Of a DNA stretch of 64,000 bases, positions 10,868-22,412 are shown in pieces. Position 1 is the stretch's first letter; each line of letters opens with the position of its first letter. The notes beneath the pieces are model-generated. The model was not told the origin of the DNA. It saw only the letters and a program-made list of their open reading frames with translations, and did no database searches. The translations under genes and the position numbers were made by a program. The stretch is from Aspidapion aeneum (lineage: Eukaryota > Arthropoda > Insecta > Coleoptera > Brentidae), in NCBI GenBank assembly GCA_963576565.1, contig OY755039.1, forward strand, positions 132,514,095 through 132,578,094. Direction: 5' to 3'.

Positions 10868-12279
10868 TTACTTTCCTGGTGGGGGGGCGGTGGGCACCCT
10901 GGGGATGCGCCGGGCAGCCGAACTATAGGCGTGACCTCTGGTAACGGCAAAGATCACTAGCTCATAGTAGAGCGTCCAGCGGGCCTCCTCTAATCGGTCC
11001 ACCACCTCCCTAGACACCTGGAAAGTGAGATGCTACCCCCCAGGTCCTCCTGTTGTGGCCACATGTCTCCACCCCGGAACGTCCATGGAGCGGTTCTGGA
11101 GATGGAGGATGCGCAGCAGCCACCCTACATCCACTTCTTTTTGGCTCCGTATCCAAAAGCTGATCCTCTCTGGCCATGGGGCTTCGTCAGCCCTTATTGG
11201 CACAAACGACGCCCCCTGGACAGAAAGGGTTTGCTGCAGAAGCCAGTCACTGGTGAGAGTGTCGTGGGTGGTGACCAATAACCAGTCTGGGTGAACCACC
11301 CCCGAATTATCGAAGCGAAGCTCCGGACCTGGTTCCTCTCCTCAGGGGTACGGCTTCCTCCTGCAGTACATTACCCCTTTCCCGATCGGAGCGGAATACC
11401 ACCTGGAGTGATCTGCCCTCCCTAGGTGGGGGACCTCTGCTACCAGATGGCATTCTCCCGACCTTGTGCTCCCCAGGATTTCTGCGATCGTCCCTCAAAA
11501 GTGGGGAACGTACGAGATTCCGGTCTTTTGCTGGCCGAGTTTGCCCTCCTCGGAACTTCTTAAAAGCTGGTTTTTCGGGTTACGTCTTGCTTCTGTCTTT
11601 CTGCACCTCTTAGGGGCACTGTGAAGGTCAATGCACCTCCGCAGCTTCTCTCGTCTACGATCGTCCTTCTCGTCCCTGGCTTTTGTACCTCTCGTATGTT
11701 TCGGAGGGGGAGGAACAGGCCTCCGCTGCCTTTTACTCAACTTCGGGTAAACCAGTCTCTTACCAGCGGAGGTATGCTCCCCCTGAGGAGTTGACCCCGG
11801 CCGCTTCACTCTGCGTTCATCCCCGATGGTTTTCCCTCGGGTGTGGTATAGCCACCTGAACATCGGATGGGGGCGGAAAGGGGTTTTTAGATAAGGGTCC
11901 GGGGGCAGAAGCCTGCTCCTGGCTCTGGGGAACCCGGGTCTGAAACTTCTGCTTCCTTCTCTCTATCTGCTCCTCCCGCTCTCTTTGCGCCTTCCTTTGC
12001 CTTTTGGCTCTTTGTCTGATTCTCTCCTTCTCGCGCCTCTGCTGCTCTCTGTCGGAGTTCTCCATACCTGAAATCGAAAAACTATCAGACCTGGAAGATA
12101 TGCTAGACGACCTGAGCAGCTTTTCTTCTGCTAGGCCGGTCTCCTTTGTTGTGGAGGCTATGGTGGCAGTGCTGTTAGGGCTGGGACACCCTGTCTCCTT
12201 CTCTTCTCTTTGTCCTTTTCATCCTTTTTTTACGCATTAACAATGTTTCCTTTGTTATCGCTCCTTTGTTATCGCTCAT
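10868..12279 (-). pseudogene. Non-LTR retrotransposon ORF1 (gag-like), frameshifted, DUF4780-like C-terminus
   Basis: Reading leftward from ATG at 12279, open pieces in different phases (12279-12175, about 12226-11817, 11863-11495, 11498-11307, 11299-11033 and on to a TAA at 10868-10870) together look like one decayed protein. The N-terminal half is a highly charged Arg/Glu/Lys/Gln stretch (near 12060-11940), probably coiled-coil; the middle is proline- and basic-rich. The C-terminal part (WLLVTTHDTLTSDWL, GASFVPIRADEAPWPERI, WRHV, ARWTLYYEL) has the look of the DUF4780 domain found in many insect retroelement ORF1 proteins. That assignment is by pattern memory and should be confirmed. One in-frame TAG (11033) and at least three frameshifts show it is dead. 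G+C content is far above that of the flanks. Confidence 0.6.
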
Positions 12280-12701
12280 GATGCGTCCGAGACGCTGTAA
12301 AAAAGGGGGGGCTGTGTGCGGTTGGCTTACGCCGTGTTGTGTTTGTGTGTGTTTTGCGTGGACATGTTTGTTAAAAGGTATCGGTAGTTGTCTTTCCTGG
12401 TCCCAGTTAGACCCTTTTTCAGGAACAGGGGAAGGTAGGCGATCGCATAGGGAAGCATAAATGTAAATTTTTACAAAAAATTCGTATGGCCTCAAGCTTT
12501 AGCTTTTGATAGAGTTAAAGAAGAGCGCAAAAATCAAAAAAAAGGTAAACCAACTACAGCCGAAAAGAAATTGCCCACCTTATACATACACACACATATA
12601 TGCATCAAATCGAACACCTAAACAACCTTTTTTGTTTTGCGTAGTCGAGTAGAAAGGTTTTAGATCGGCAAATATAATTATTACACAATATGCTTAAATT
12701 T

Positions 12702-12707
12702 TTTATT
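12702..12707 (-). promoter_or_regulatory. Poly(A) signal AATAAA for transketolase
   Basis: On the minus strand AATAAA lies 48 bases past the transketolase stop codon, a plausible distance for a compact 3' UTR. Confidence 0.6.
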
Positions 12708-12754
12708 ATTAAATCCTGTAAAAGTTACATTCTTTACATAAATATTGTTTTACT

Positions 12755-12993
12755 TTACTTGTTAAGTATTTCCTGAACATATCGTATGATCTTTTCGGAA
12801 GATAATCCATAGTATTCTAAAAGTTGAGAAGTAGTGCCAGATCTAGGTACTTTGGGAACTGCCACGTGTTTTAAGTAAATGTTTCTTTCCTCAGCAATAG
12901 CGGAGAGAACCGCTTCACCGATACCACCTTCTGGATAGTGGTCCTCCACTACCAAGATTCTATCACCAGATTCTTTGGCATATCTCGTGATCC
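12755..12993 (-). CDS. tkt: Transketolase, last coding exon
   Basis: A TAG acceptor (12994-12996) precedes the exon, which completes a Gly codon begun in the previous exon and then runs 78 codons to the TAA stop at 12757-12755. It encodes the C-terminal (third) domain of transketolase: a core of RILVVEDHYPEGGIGEAV, then AVPKVPRSG and the closing helix. VEDHY.EGGIGEAV and VPRSG are signature blocks of this family. Transketolase is the thiamine-diphosphate enzyme of the non-oxidative pentose phosphate pathway, moving two-carbon units between sugar phosphates in the cytosol. No stop or frameshift interrupts it, and the termination site agrees with family length. Confidence 0.95.
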
Positions 12994-13085
12994 CTAAAAA
13001 TAATTAGACCCTTTAATACTGCTAAACCATCAATTTAACATACTATCAAATTTAAAAATTACGATATTAAAATTTTAAAAAATCT

Positions 13086-13228
13086 TTCAGTTGAGTTTTA
13101 TAAAATTATAAAAAGAAAACTTCAGTCTGCTCTGTGGCCAGTCAGTTTTTAGGTTCTTGTCGCATGCGGTGGAGCACTAGCGGAGAAGACTGAAGTTTTC
13201 TTTTTTGTAATTTTATAAAGTTCCACTG
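13086..13228. mobile_element. Palindromic MITE
   Basis: The arm TATAAAAAGAAAACTTCAGTCT at 13107-13128 (long form from about 13097) recurs inverted at about 13184-13219 (AGACTGAAGTTTTC...), with outer pairing TTTCAGT / ACTGAAA. The loop is about 55 bp. Part of the loop (GTGGCCAGTCAGTTTTTAG) recurs at 13562-13590. No coding capacity. Confidence 0.65.
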
Positions 13229-13591
13229 AAAAAAAAAATAATTTGAATATTGTCATCCTAATTCTGAAACGTCGTAACCCAACTCAACAGAATTTTACAG
13301 AAATAAGAAAAGTTTGAAGCAAATTACATAAGGTAAGCATTATCGCGGGAATGACCATTTTATATATTTTTTTTTGGTTGCAAGGATTTTACAGCATATA
13401 CCTATGCATAATTAGTAACCTTTGACGCAAAAATATGAATTTTAATTTTTTGTGGGTAACGACGTTTCAGAATTAGGGTGACGATATGCTGGCCAGGCGT
13501 TTTAGTTTGCTTTTGACTTATGCCACAATGAGGAGATTATAACAAGTTCAAAATACGTGTCTGTGGCTAGTCAGTTTTAGCTCCTTGTCGT

Positions 13592-13761
13592 CAAGCGTGG
13601 ATTTAAGAGGGGGTGAACGTGGTAATTACCCCCCCTAGAACAAAAAATTGATTAAAGGGATAATAGGCGAATTACCCCCCTAGAAAAAAAAATTATATTA
13701 CAAATAATTTTTTCGTCAACTATTACCCCCCCCCCTAGATTTTCATCCAGATCCGCGCTTG
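13592..13761. mobile_element. hAT-type MITE, CAAGCGCGG family, copy 2
   Basis: The left end CAAGCGTGGATTT and the right end CCAGATCCGCGCTTG are inverted. The element is flanked by perfect 8-bp repeats CTTGTCGT (13584-13591 and 13762-13769). It contains several poly-C tracts next to CTAGA motifs. Together with copy 1 it establishes an 8-bp duplication for the family. Confidence 0.88.
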
Positions 13762-13769
13762 CTTGTCGT

Positions 13770-16409
13770 ACACGTGAGGCCCATCTACTGATGAAACTTT
13801 ATATCACATCGGACGATGAGTGAGAAAAGCACTAGCTCATAGCACTTTTTTTTGTAAATTTAAAAAATTCATGTCATATTTGTTTTGTTAAATCTAGATG
13901 CTTAAAGATAACTTCCCCCCCTGACTTTGGGTTTAGAACCGCCGTTTATCTCATTATAACTTGAAAACAATCACGTTTTTGTTCATTCGTTTATTCGAAA
14001 TGTAAAATTTATTAATATTAAGGTACAAAATGGTACTTTCTGCTTCAAGTAGCTATTAGAGCGTGTTTTTTAAGGCAATGTACGCAAGGCTGTTTAAACG
14101 GTTTGGAAGTAAATTATCATATCGTGTTTAATTACAAAATTAAACAGATTTTATTTTTTTACCATTTTTCATAAATCTTCATTTTTAGTTAAATTTATTA
14201 TTTAAACACAGGTGATCTTGAGAAATTAGGTTTTAATAACAACCTTCTCAAGTTTACCTATTTAAATTATATAAATTATTTAATTTATAAAACAACACAT
14301 TGTATTGAATTTTATATTTTATAATTTATCACGAACTATAACAATTTTTTAATATAAAAAGAGAGGATTTATCTTAATAAAACAGATTCAACATTTGATA
14401 GTTGTTCTCATTATACCTACTTAGTTTACTGTACCATAAGCCTTCTTGGTCATTGCAGGGAGTGAGGCTGCTCCCTGGCAGTAATCTTTTACTTTAATCC
14501 CGCTGCTTAACCAAGCCGAGTTAAGCAAGTGTAATTGCCAAGCACAGCTTGCACATATCGTTAATATTCGAGCATGTCATTTTTGGACGAGTATTCTCTT
14601 AACGAGAACAGTAAAAAACGATCTTAAGAATAAAATCCAAACACGACTGTTGGTGCAAGAATTATTTGCCAGCTTTTGGCTACTTGTATATTTTAATATT
14701 ATTTTTCATTTCAAATTTCGCGGGGTATATGCATATGACTTATCCCCGCACCGAGACACGCGCGAGTCTGCGCGAGGAGTCGCAATCGGGGAAACTGACA
14801 AGAAGCACAAGAAAACGCCGTGAGTGCTACAATTTTCCCGTTTTTCCTATCTTCCAAGCGACCAAAACGACTGCAACTAGATGAAAACTAAGGTAGGTGC
14901 ACTTTAGATATTTTATATGCATCGTTTTTACTGATTTCCTTTACATAAACTTTACAATTACGTTTTTCAATTTCTTATCTCAAAATATTGGGTATTTCTC
15001 GAATGAGTGGTGTAAGTGGTGAACCAGCCAACCTAAACTCAACCCAACTTACGTTTGCACCCTCAACGACCACAAATTTCTCTAAATAACGCTATCTGTT
15101 GCTATTTTGCTTCCTGATTATGACTACAAGTAAAAAATAACTATAACGGTAACAGTTGCAGCAGTCTGGTTATTTTTAACTCTCTCGCGCACTAGCAAAT
15201 AAACAAGGTTAAAGAAAAATAAAGGTTACTTAGGTTAAATCGCTAACTTATTCGTTTCTGTTATTTTATATCTTCCTTGTGTGTGATTTATTTTTTTTAA
15301 TATCTAGATCTAGAAATTTTACTGGTCCAAAAAAAGCCCAGTAGGTTGTAGCTATATGTATAATTATGTTTGTTCTTTTTTTTCTACCATATTCATTAAG
15401 CCATTTTTAAGTAATCGCACAAAAAATGCACCTATCGCGGAAAGGGTTTGTCGTAGTATTGTTTTCTTGTATCAAAAACTTATTTTTTTATTTTAAAATA
15501 GTAAATTAATACGGCAAAATAAGCTACCACTACCGCGCATGGTTGGGTTCAGCACTTGTGTCTTAGCAAGATCATCAAAAGTTGACAAGTCGGGACGTAG
15601 ATGATAAAAGAATTTTGAGAATCTGGAGGTCTCGTAAATTTTAAAAACAATCAAAATATTATTTAACCATCAAATCGTTTGTTTAAAAATTAAAAAATCA
15701 TTTATTTGCATTAGCAAATTTTTTTACTTAGCCAACTGGATCCGCCGCCTACTGCATGACTTTAATTTTTTTTAGAACTTAGTTTTTTATATTTTTTGCA
15801 CCCCCTATGTAAAATCACGTATTTTTTACAATCATGTTAAATTTGATATTTTTAAAAGGTATTGTGGAATTACTTGTTAATTAGTTTGTCCCTAGACCAT
15901 TTGGTTTGTTTGGTAAAAAAAATAATTTTAATGAAATTTCTAAGTAGTTTGTTAACTAGAAAGTATGGTTTCTATATGTTTGTTGTATTTAATGCTAAAA
16001 ACCATTAACGTACCTAATACGTCAATGCTAAAACTAATACTCTCTGGGCAACACACGCGCTCTCATGAAAAACTACCTATCCCTTGGTTTAAGTTTCCTA
16101 ATAAATCGGGGGTTAGCCTATTTAAGCCTTGATTCATGGGGAAATTAACTAACTTATCTTTTCTTAAATTAGCTCCCCTATTCTCCTTTGGGAAGTCTAA
16201 ATCGGTGATAACCTAACACTGGTATATTGTATCCTAACCTTTTCCATCGAAAATGTATCCTAACCTTTTCCATCGAAAAAAAATGGCTTCGATTGATAGG
16301 TATTCAAACCTATTTGCTTTCAATTGGCAAAGGCTCAATTTACACCGATTAGTTTAGCACCAAATAACATAATTTTGGAATGGTATGATTTTAATAAATA
16401 GGCAATTTT
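13770..16409. other. Transketolase last intron, no further gene recognised
   Basis: Mostly AT-rich. A relatively G+C-rich patch at 14730-14880 carries a 72-codon frame that resembles nothing I know and is more likely chance or a decayed LTR. The segment 13868-13912 shares text with about 38915-38960. No RNA gene seen. Confidence 0.5.
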
Positions 16410-16652
16410 TTTAAATACGCGCTGTTTTGACTACGCGCTATATTGAGGACGCGCTATTTTGAGGCTATTCTAGACACGCGCTATTTTAAACACGCGATTT
16501 TTTGATACCCACCATTTTAGTACTCGCTATTATGAATACGCGCTATTTTGATATGCACCATTTTGATACGCGCTATTTTGATATGCGCTATGCTGATACG
16601 CGGTTTTTCAACACGCGCTGCATGGGCTGTTTTGATACGCGCTATTTCGTTA
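16410..16652 (+). repeat. Minisatellite, unit about TACGCGCTATTTTGA
   Basis: About 14 degenerate units of 15-19 bp with variants ATGCACCATTTTGA and ACGCGGTTTTTC. It is intronic and non-coding. Confidence 0.9.
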
Positions 16653-17033
16653 CCTGACAGAACTACTTTAACGCAGTATCAGTTGACACAGATTACATCA
16701 GCGCAGTCACACTAAAAGACACGTAATAATCACAGTTTTCTCGAGAAATATACACGTGGGCTTGTTTGGAGAGGTAAATTCAGCTCTATGCATTCTAGTG
16801 CAGATAAGAATCTCATTACTAAGTGAACTAAATATTTAAACGTCATCGAATATCATCTCAAAAATTTCAAAAAATTGGGACAAAAAGAGAACGAATTTTT
16901 CATAAATTTCTACAAGAAAAAATTGAAATTACTGAAACACGTCAATTTTAAAACTGTTTGGTTTTCACTACCTTCAACGTCGATCACAAGGATACGAATG
17001 ATCCTCGTCTGGAACACGTCCTGACAATCAGGA

Positions 17034-17076
17034 ACAAGTGATCCATGCCAATCCACGACCGGCATGGATCACTTGT
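17034..17076. repeat. Perfect 16-bp-arm hairpin
   Basis: ACAAGTGATCCATGCC at 17034-17049 is exactly inverted at 17061-17076, with an 11-base loop. It lies in the transketolase intron. It is too short to call a transposon. Confidence 0.8.
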
Positions 17077-17561
17077 AAACTCAAAAACCATATAGATTTA
17101 TTGTAAGTGTCAAAATGACAGTGTTGCATTTAATCGCAACCACGGAATTTTTACATTTATTGGGATTATCTCAGTTTCGCTTAAAATTCAGTTAAACCAT
17201 ATTGTTTTGGACGGCAGAACTTGACTTTCGAACACCAAATAACACAGAATAATAATAGAGTTTCAAGATACTTTGTTGCAGCATAGATAAGTTTATTTCT
17301 AAATACATACATTTATATAGTTTAGGTACCTTCAGACTGTGTAAAACAACATCTTTAAAATAAAATCGAGCCGCCAATGCAAAACCGAGGAAAACGTGTT
17401 AAAAATAATAACCAAACAATAGAAAATCAATGTCAGGCTTCAATTCCTATAAATCTTGCTTTTACGATGAGTGTCCTTAGCTGCCACTGCTTTAACCGTA
17501 ATACTTAGTTTTAAATAACGGACACATGTGTTGTTTTAGCTTTAGTTTATAGTAAACTTAC

Positions 17562-17727
17562 CATCTTTGTCAATTGGCTTTATTGTGAACAAATCTAAAA
17601 CGGTAACTCCAATGCCTTGTTGGTCAAGTTGTTCTGCTGCTGTGATGGCCTCGGCTAGGACTACTCCACCGGAAATAAGTAAAACCTGAGGTTTTTTGCC
17701 CGAAAATACTACGTTAGCTTTACCCAC
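17562..17727 (-). CDS. tkt: Transketolase, penultimate coding exon
   Basis: On the minus strand the exon follows CTTTTCTAG and ends at a canonical GTAAGT donor (17561-17556). Its 166 bases encode 55 codons plus one base: VGKANVVFSGKKPQVLLISG, then AEAITAAEQL and LDLFTIKPIDKDG. This is the start of the third transketolase domain (V...GK A.VV...QVLLI, then VLD.FTIKP.D). Phase 0 at the 5' end and phase 1 at the 3' end match the neighbouring exons exactly. The intron upstream is about 21.9 kb and the one downstream about 4.6 kb. Confidence 0.95.
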
Positions 17728-18404
17728 CTAGAAAAGAACAAAATACATGCAATGGTATACTGAAAATGACGATTTTTATTAAAGATATAATTAATACGTA
17801 AGAAAATGGATAGTTTATGCAACGATATCTTCAACACTATTTTACAATTCGAAATATCCCTTTCGGCACAGGTTGGGTCAGTTCTTAATCCCATCGTAGC
17901 TCATCAATGTTATTAAGATCTGATAAATGTCATTAAACCGGTTCATGAAAAGTTTAAATACCATCAAACAAGTTTTTATAAATTTATAAATTTATAAATT
18001 GTGAAAATGGACAGTTCTGTATTTGAAAACAGGTAGAACTTCGTTAGTTAAAGTTAATTAACCATGTAGATTATGGTCTGTAATTTTGATTAGAAGTTTA
18101 AGATTAAGTTTGGATAAGTATTGCTAGAAAGAGTAATAGTCCAGTCAATGAATGGCCAATGAGGGGTTGTAGAGTGCATGGAGGGGGTAAGAATTTTCCT
18201 TTTCGGGAATATATTTAGAGTAGTTAGTACAAACCAAAAGTCCCCATCTTTAGCCCTCCCGCTGCAGTGGCGGAGGGGCGTAAAAAGTGCAATTTTTCGG
18301 ATTTTTTGCAAAGTGGATAGACTTATACCTATTGATATTGCTATTTCAAATATGTTTGCATTCTGCATCGTAAGGTACCGTAGGTATTGCAATAATACGT
18401 AATA

Positions 18405-19029
18405 CAGTGAAACCTCCCATAAGCGGACACACACGGTTCCGTCGATTTTGTCCGCTTGTTGGAGGTGTGCGCTTATGAGAGGGAACTGCGAAATTTTAAT
18501 ATATATATTTATTAATAATTTTCGCTGCCTGAGTTGCTCCGATATGAAATTTTTCAGCGATCTTTCGTGCTGATATATATTTCTTCTCCGAAACGTTCAC
18601 AACTTCCATTTTTTTAAGTAAAGTAAGAAGTTTTTTACTAGTCGCCAATTCAAAGAGATCTATTACTACTTCAGCAGCAGTTCCGCCGAATAAAATATGT
18701 TGTAAATACGACAGAAGTATTTAGCCTCCGCATAAAAACGGAAAGAGGTAATTCCCCGGCTGCAGAGTGCCTTGTTGCCAACATACTAATTAATATTTTT
18801 GCCCATGTCGTGCAGTGCTTAGTCCCGTTGTCAAAGGCTCGCGTCCGGTTAAGGGAGGTTTCAGAATTTTTTAACCAAAAAAAATTGTCCGCGTCCGGTT
18901 ATTAGAGTGTCCGGTTATAGGAGTGAATTTTACATGTAAAGAAATAGGGAAAAGCTTGGTTCCAATAAATTTGTCCGCCTAAAGGGAGTGTCCGCTTAAT
19001 AGAGGTGTCCGCAAGGAGAGGTTTCACTG
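18405..19029 (-). mobile_element. Internally deleted Tigger/pogo element
   Basis: The ends CAGTGAAACCTCCCATAAGC and the inverse (GAGAGGTTTCACTG) are flanked by TA on both sides (18403-18404 and 19030-19031). The subterminal motif TGTCCGCTTAT/GTCCGGTTA recurs many times near both ends. A transposase N-terminus is present (separate entry), but the catalytic domain is gone. A partial relative lies at 40374-40614. Confidence 0.9.
18499..18648 (-). pseudogene. Tigger transposase N-terminal helix-turn-helix remnant
   Basis: About 50 codons on the minus strand read KKLLTLLKKMEVVNVSEKKY, then SARKIAEKFHIG and TQAAKIINK, the CENP-B/Psq-type helix-turn-helix that binds the TIRs in pogo-clade transposases. 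The codon at the expected start is TTG where the 40.4-kb copy has ATG. The frame runs straight into the 3' terminal region, so the DDE catalytic domain has been deleted. Confidence 0.75.
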
Positions 19030-19031
19030 TA

Positions 19032-21570
19032 TATGGAAATAATAGTGTCTTTGAAAGCAACCAATCAGGTCTTTTTTGCTTTAAGACCCCAAAGCCCTTA
19101 TGTATATGATTTTTGCCTATAACTCCATTACGGTGCGCTGTACAAAAAAATATACTATTAGAAATTAAAGGGCATATATAAATTTCCGACAAAATGTTTA
19201 TGCCTGCCTTACCTTTAAGTGTAACAGATTATGAGATAGTGGCCACCAAAAACCGTTAATTTTTTAAAAATATATATTTGTCCCTTATTTTTGATTAAAC
19301 TCGTTCATCTAACACTTTTGTTTTTAATTTTAGAAAAAACTTGTCAATATAAAAGCTGTAGATCAATTTAGTTTCAAAATATGTAGCACTTACTTATTTA
19401 TCTATAATATAATAAAATATTAAGCAAATTTAAATGTTTAACAAGATTTCTCAATTTTCACAAATATAAAAAAAAACTGATTCTTTTTTTGTATTATAAT
19501 ATAATAAGTGTGATTCCTTTGATAAAATAAACTGAATAAATATATTTTATTAAACAAAAAATCGAACTAAAGACAGTGGCGGATTCAAAATATTATTATT
19601 GATGAGAAAAACTCATCAAACTATGATGTGGTTATTGATGAAGTCTTTTTTACTGCATAAAATTTTGTGGCAAAGAAGATCCTCAATTACTAAACCAACC
19701 CAGGGACAGATGTTAGATTCATCTGTTTCTGACCAACCTTACCAACCAACCTAATAAACCGACCTAAGCACCAACCTTTGTAATGGATAAGTCAAATTCA
19801 TTTAAACACTCAATATTCAGGTAAGTTTTGCTTTTGATTGTTTTTGATAGATATAACATTAAAAAATGAGTACTAAGGCTGCAAAACAAAAAAAGAGGCT
19901 ATTCTATGGAAAAATCAGTTTATTATTCTAATTAGGATGTCACGAATTTCTTTCCAATCCTAAAGACAGAAATTGTCTTATACATTTACTAACGAAAAAC
20001 TTGAATAAAGTATAATATACAACGCTGCAAGCATCACAGGATATTGTTAACACTGCAATTCCAAACTTCATGCAGCCGTGATTGTAGAAAATGGAGTTTC
20101 CGGTAATACAGTTCACAAATATTCTACCACAATATTTTGTTCATAAATCCTGTCAGAGAAAAAGTAGCAATAGTTTGTTGTTTATTTATAATTGTTAACA
20201 ATTATAATTAACATTTGCAGTGGTATAAAATTATTATATTGGTAGAATAATTTATCTTGTTTCGATTAGTACTTTTTTTTATTATCAATTTTTTATAATA
20301 TCGTCAGGTATTCTTTATCTGTAGTTTACCAAGGTTCTAAAAATAAAGTCAGTCGATTAAACTCATTCATGTGTTTCACTTATATTTATTTTAAATAAGA
20401 AATAATAAACACAATTCCATCTACGAAATGCAGCAGCTAGAACTAAAAGAAATATTTTTCCTGCATGCTTTTACTGATTACGATTGAACATCAAAGGCAA
20501 TTTGGGAGGGTCAGCTAGGATTTATAAAGTTTTACCAAAAATTCCCAAAAATCCAAAAACCAGCTACTGTTGTACAATTTCCGCTCTTTGCATGCTGAAG
20601 TAGAACTTGCCTAACAGTTATACCTGGACAGGTATTCTATCAATCAAAAATAATCAATCAAAAACGCATAACCTTTTTAAGACGGTCACCGTTTTATGAC
20701 GTCAAATTCGCTAAGCACCTGACCAAAAGTGCAAAAATGGTATTCACGTACGATTGCGCTGAGCATTTTTTTAAAACGATCACCGTCTTTAAAACACCTA
20801 CCAATTGGCATCTGTTTTTGGAAATCGCTTGGCGTTTTTAAAAAATTTAAACTTATTAAAAAGTAGTATTGGTCAATTTTATATTTATAGTGGTTAAAGG
20901 CATATACATAATATTCCAATACCCACGGTAATTTCTAATTCTTGATGCAAGCATTAAGAAATGGCAATATCAAATGTACATAACAGTGTCCTTCTTGCGG
21001 AATTTAGTATAAAATGTCCTGATTGGCTATTTTTAAACACTTGCATATTATTTTACTCATGCATATTATTTTACTGGTGTATATCGTCCCCACACGTTTG
21101 ACGCGTGTCGTCACATTTATCGGCGCACAGTGGCCAAAAACCCTATCTATGTAAATGTACTACCACAACTTTAAATAACGATATAGAGATTTTTTTGTTG
21201 AAAATAGTTTAATCGCAAGCAAGTTTTTTTCAAATAAGGCAATTTCATTTGTGGCGCCTTTTTGGAAGGCCTCACGTCGTCTCCTGGATCAATAAATATT
21301 GTGACAGCTTTGACCAACGTCAATAATGATGGGAAGATTAATAGGCTAAAAAGGGCACTAAACTGAGAGATTCTCGCAAGACCTATTAACGGCAATGATC
21401 TCTATATGCAAAGTGAGGCAAAAGCATTGATATTTTTTGTAGAGACAGCACGCTGAGGAGGTGCTACTGACAACATTGACAAACACTTTAATGACAAATC
21501 ACAAATCTCCTTGAAGTATTAAGTTCACAGAATACCACAGGTGATTAGAACTAGAGAGAGAAAGATTGCA
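19032..21570. other. Intron sequence, no gene recognised
   Basis: AT-rich. An imperfect inverted pair near 20670-20790 (ACGGTCACCGT / ACGATCACCGT) may be another decayed MITE. The phrase ATAAAATTATTATATTGGTAG appears at about 20225 and 21600. Confidence 0.45.
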
Positions 21571-21572
21571 AT

Positions 21573-21937
21573 GTAGATATATATATATATATATATGTTA
21601 TAAAATTATTATATTGGTAGTGTATTAGTATATATATATATATATATATATTTCGTTTTGTTGGTTTCTTGGGGATGTAGTTCTAATAAAACTAGCAAAT
21701 ACGGATTCACATTTATTGACGTTTCGGTCCAAAGACCTTCTTCAGAAACATTCACTACATTTTCACACTACATTATGTCAACATCAGTTTTTAAAAAGAC
21801 AGTCACACTTTTTACACGAAAAACACTTTAAAAATTAATATACAAACAAATAACACGCATACGAAGACTCTTAGTTTGCTAAATTAGCAAAATAAAATTA
21901 AAAATATAAAATATATGGTTCAAGAAAAAAGAAAAGT

Positions 21938-21980
<43 letters not shown>
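21573..21980. repeat. Three (TA)n microsatellites around a Penelope-like tail
   Basis: TA runs occur at about 21576-21596, 21631-21651 and 21943-21976. The sequence between the second and third includes the ribozyme-like core listed next. Confidence 0.8.
21719..21747 (-). ncRNA. Hammerhead-ribozyme-like core (Penelope 3' tail type)
   Basis: On the minus strand: CTGAAGA, then AGGTC-TTTG-GACC forming a short stem-loop, then GAAAC. CUGANGA / stem II / GAAA is the conserved hammerhead core, and this exact arrangement is common in Penelope-like element repeats. I did not locate stems I and III or an NUH cleavage site, so activity is unproven. Confidence 0.5.
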
Positions 21981-21984
<4 letters not shown>

Positions 21985-22028
21985 TATAATTTTTACATTT
22001 AGATAATATTCAAAAAGTACTTACTATA

Positions 22029-22412
22029 CAGGGTGTCCCAGATAAAATTAACTACATGGGGTCTTGGGGGATTTTGGAAATGATAAGACATATTATAATT
22101 CTAGTTAAATGGAAAAAAGTGACGATAATAATCTAATATAATAATAATATAATCTGAGCCCAATCAGGTGCTGTATTAAAATTTGAAATATCTACAAGGG
22201 TTTTTCCAAATATCAAGCAAAAACTAAAAACTGCTTTTAATAAAAAGAATTTATTTATTGCTTGATATTTTAGTCTTTAGATATTTTTATTTTTGAAATA
22301 GACTGGGCTCGGAATAGCGCCAATTCTTACCCAATAATCCAAATTTGTGTGTATTACTGTTTTCAAAATTCTCATAAGAAACCGTGTAATAACTTTTATC
22401 TGGGACACATTG
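22029..22412. mobile_element. TIR element (MITE), CAGGGTGTCCCAG family
   Basis: The left end CAGGGTGTCCCAGATAAAA is inverted at the right end (TTTTATCTGGGACACATTG). TATA lies outside both ends, consistent with a TA-type duplication. Inner arms are also roughly inverted, about 385 bp in all. A half copy with CAGGGTGTCCCAGATAAA lies at about 26357. Confidence 0.75.

Noticed and set aside
14666..14884. 72-codon frame in a G+C-richer patch
   Set aside because: No recognisable domain and no splice context in either direction; noted only as a possible LTR or promoter remnant.
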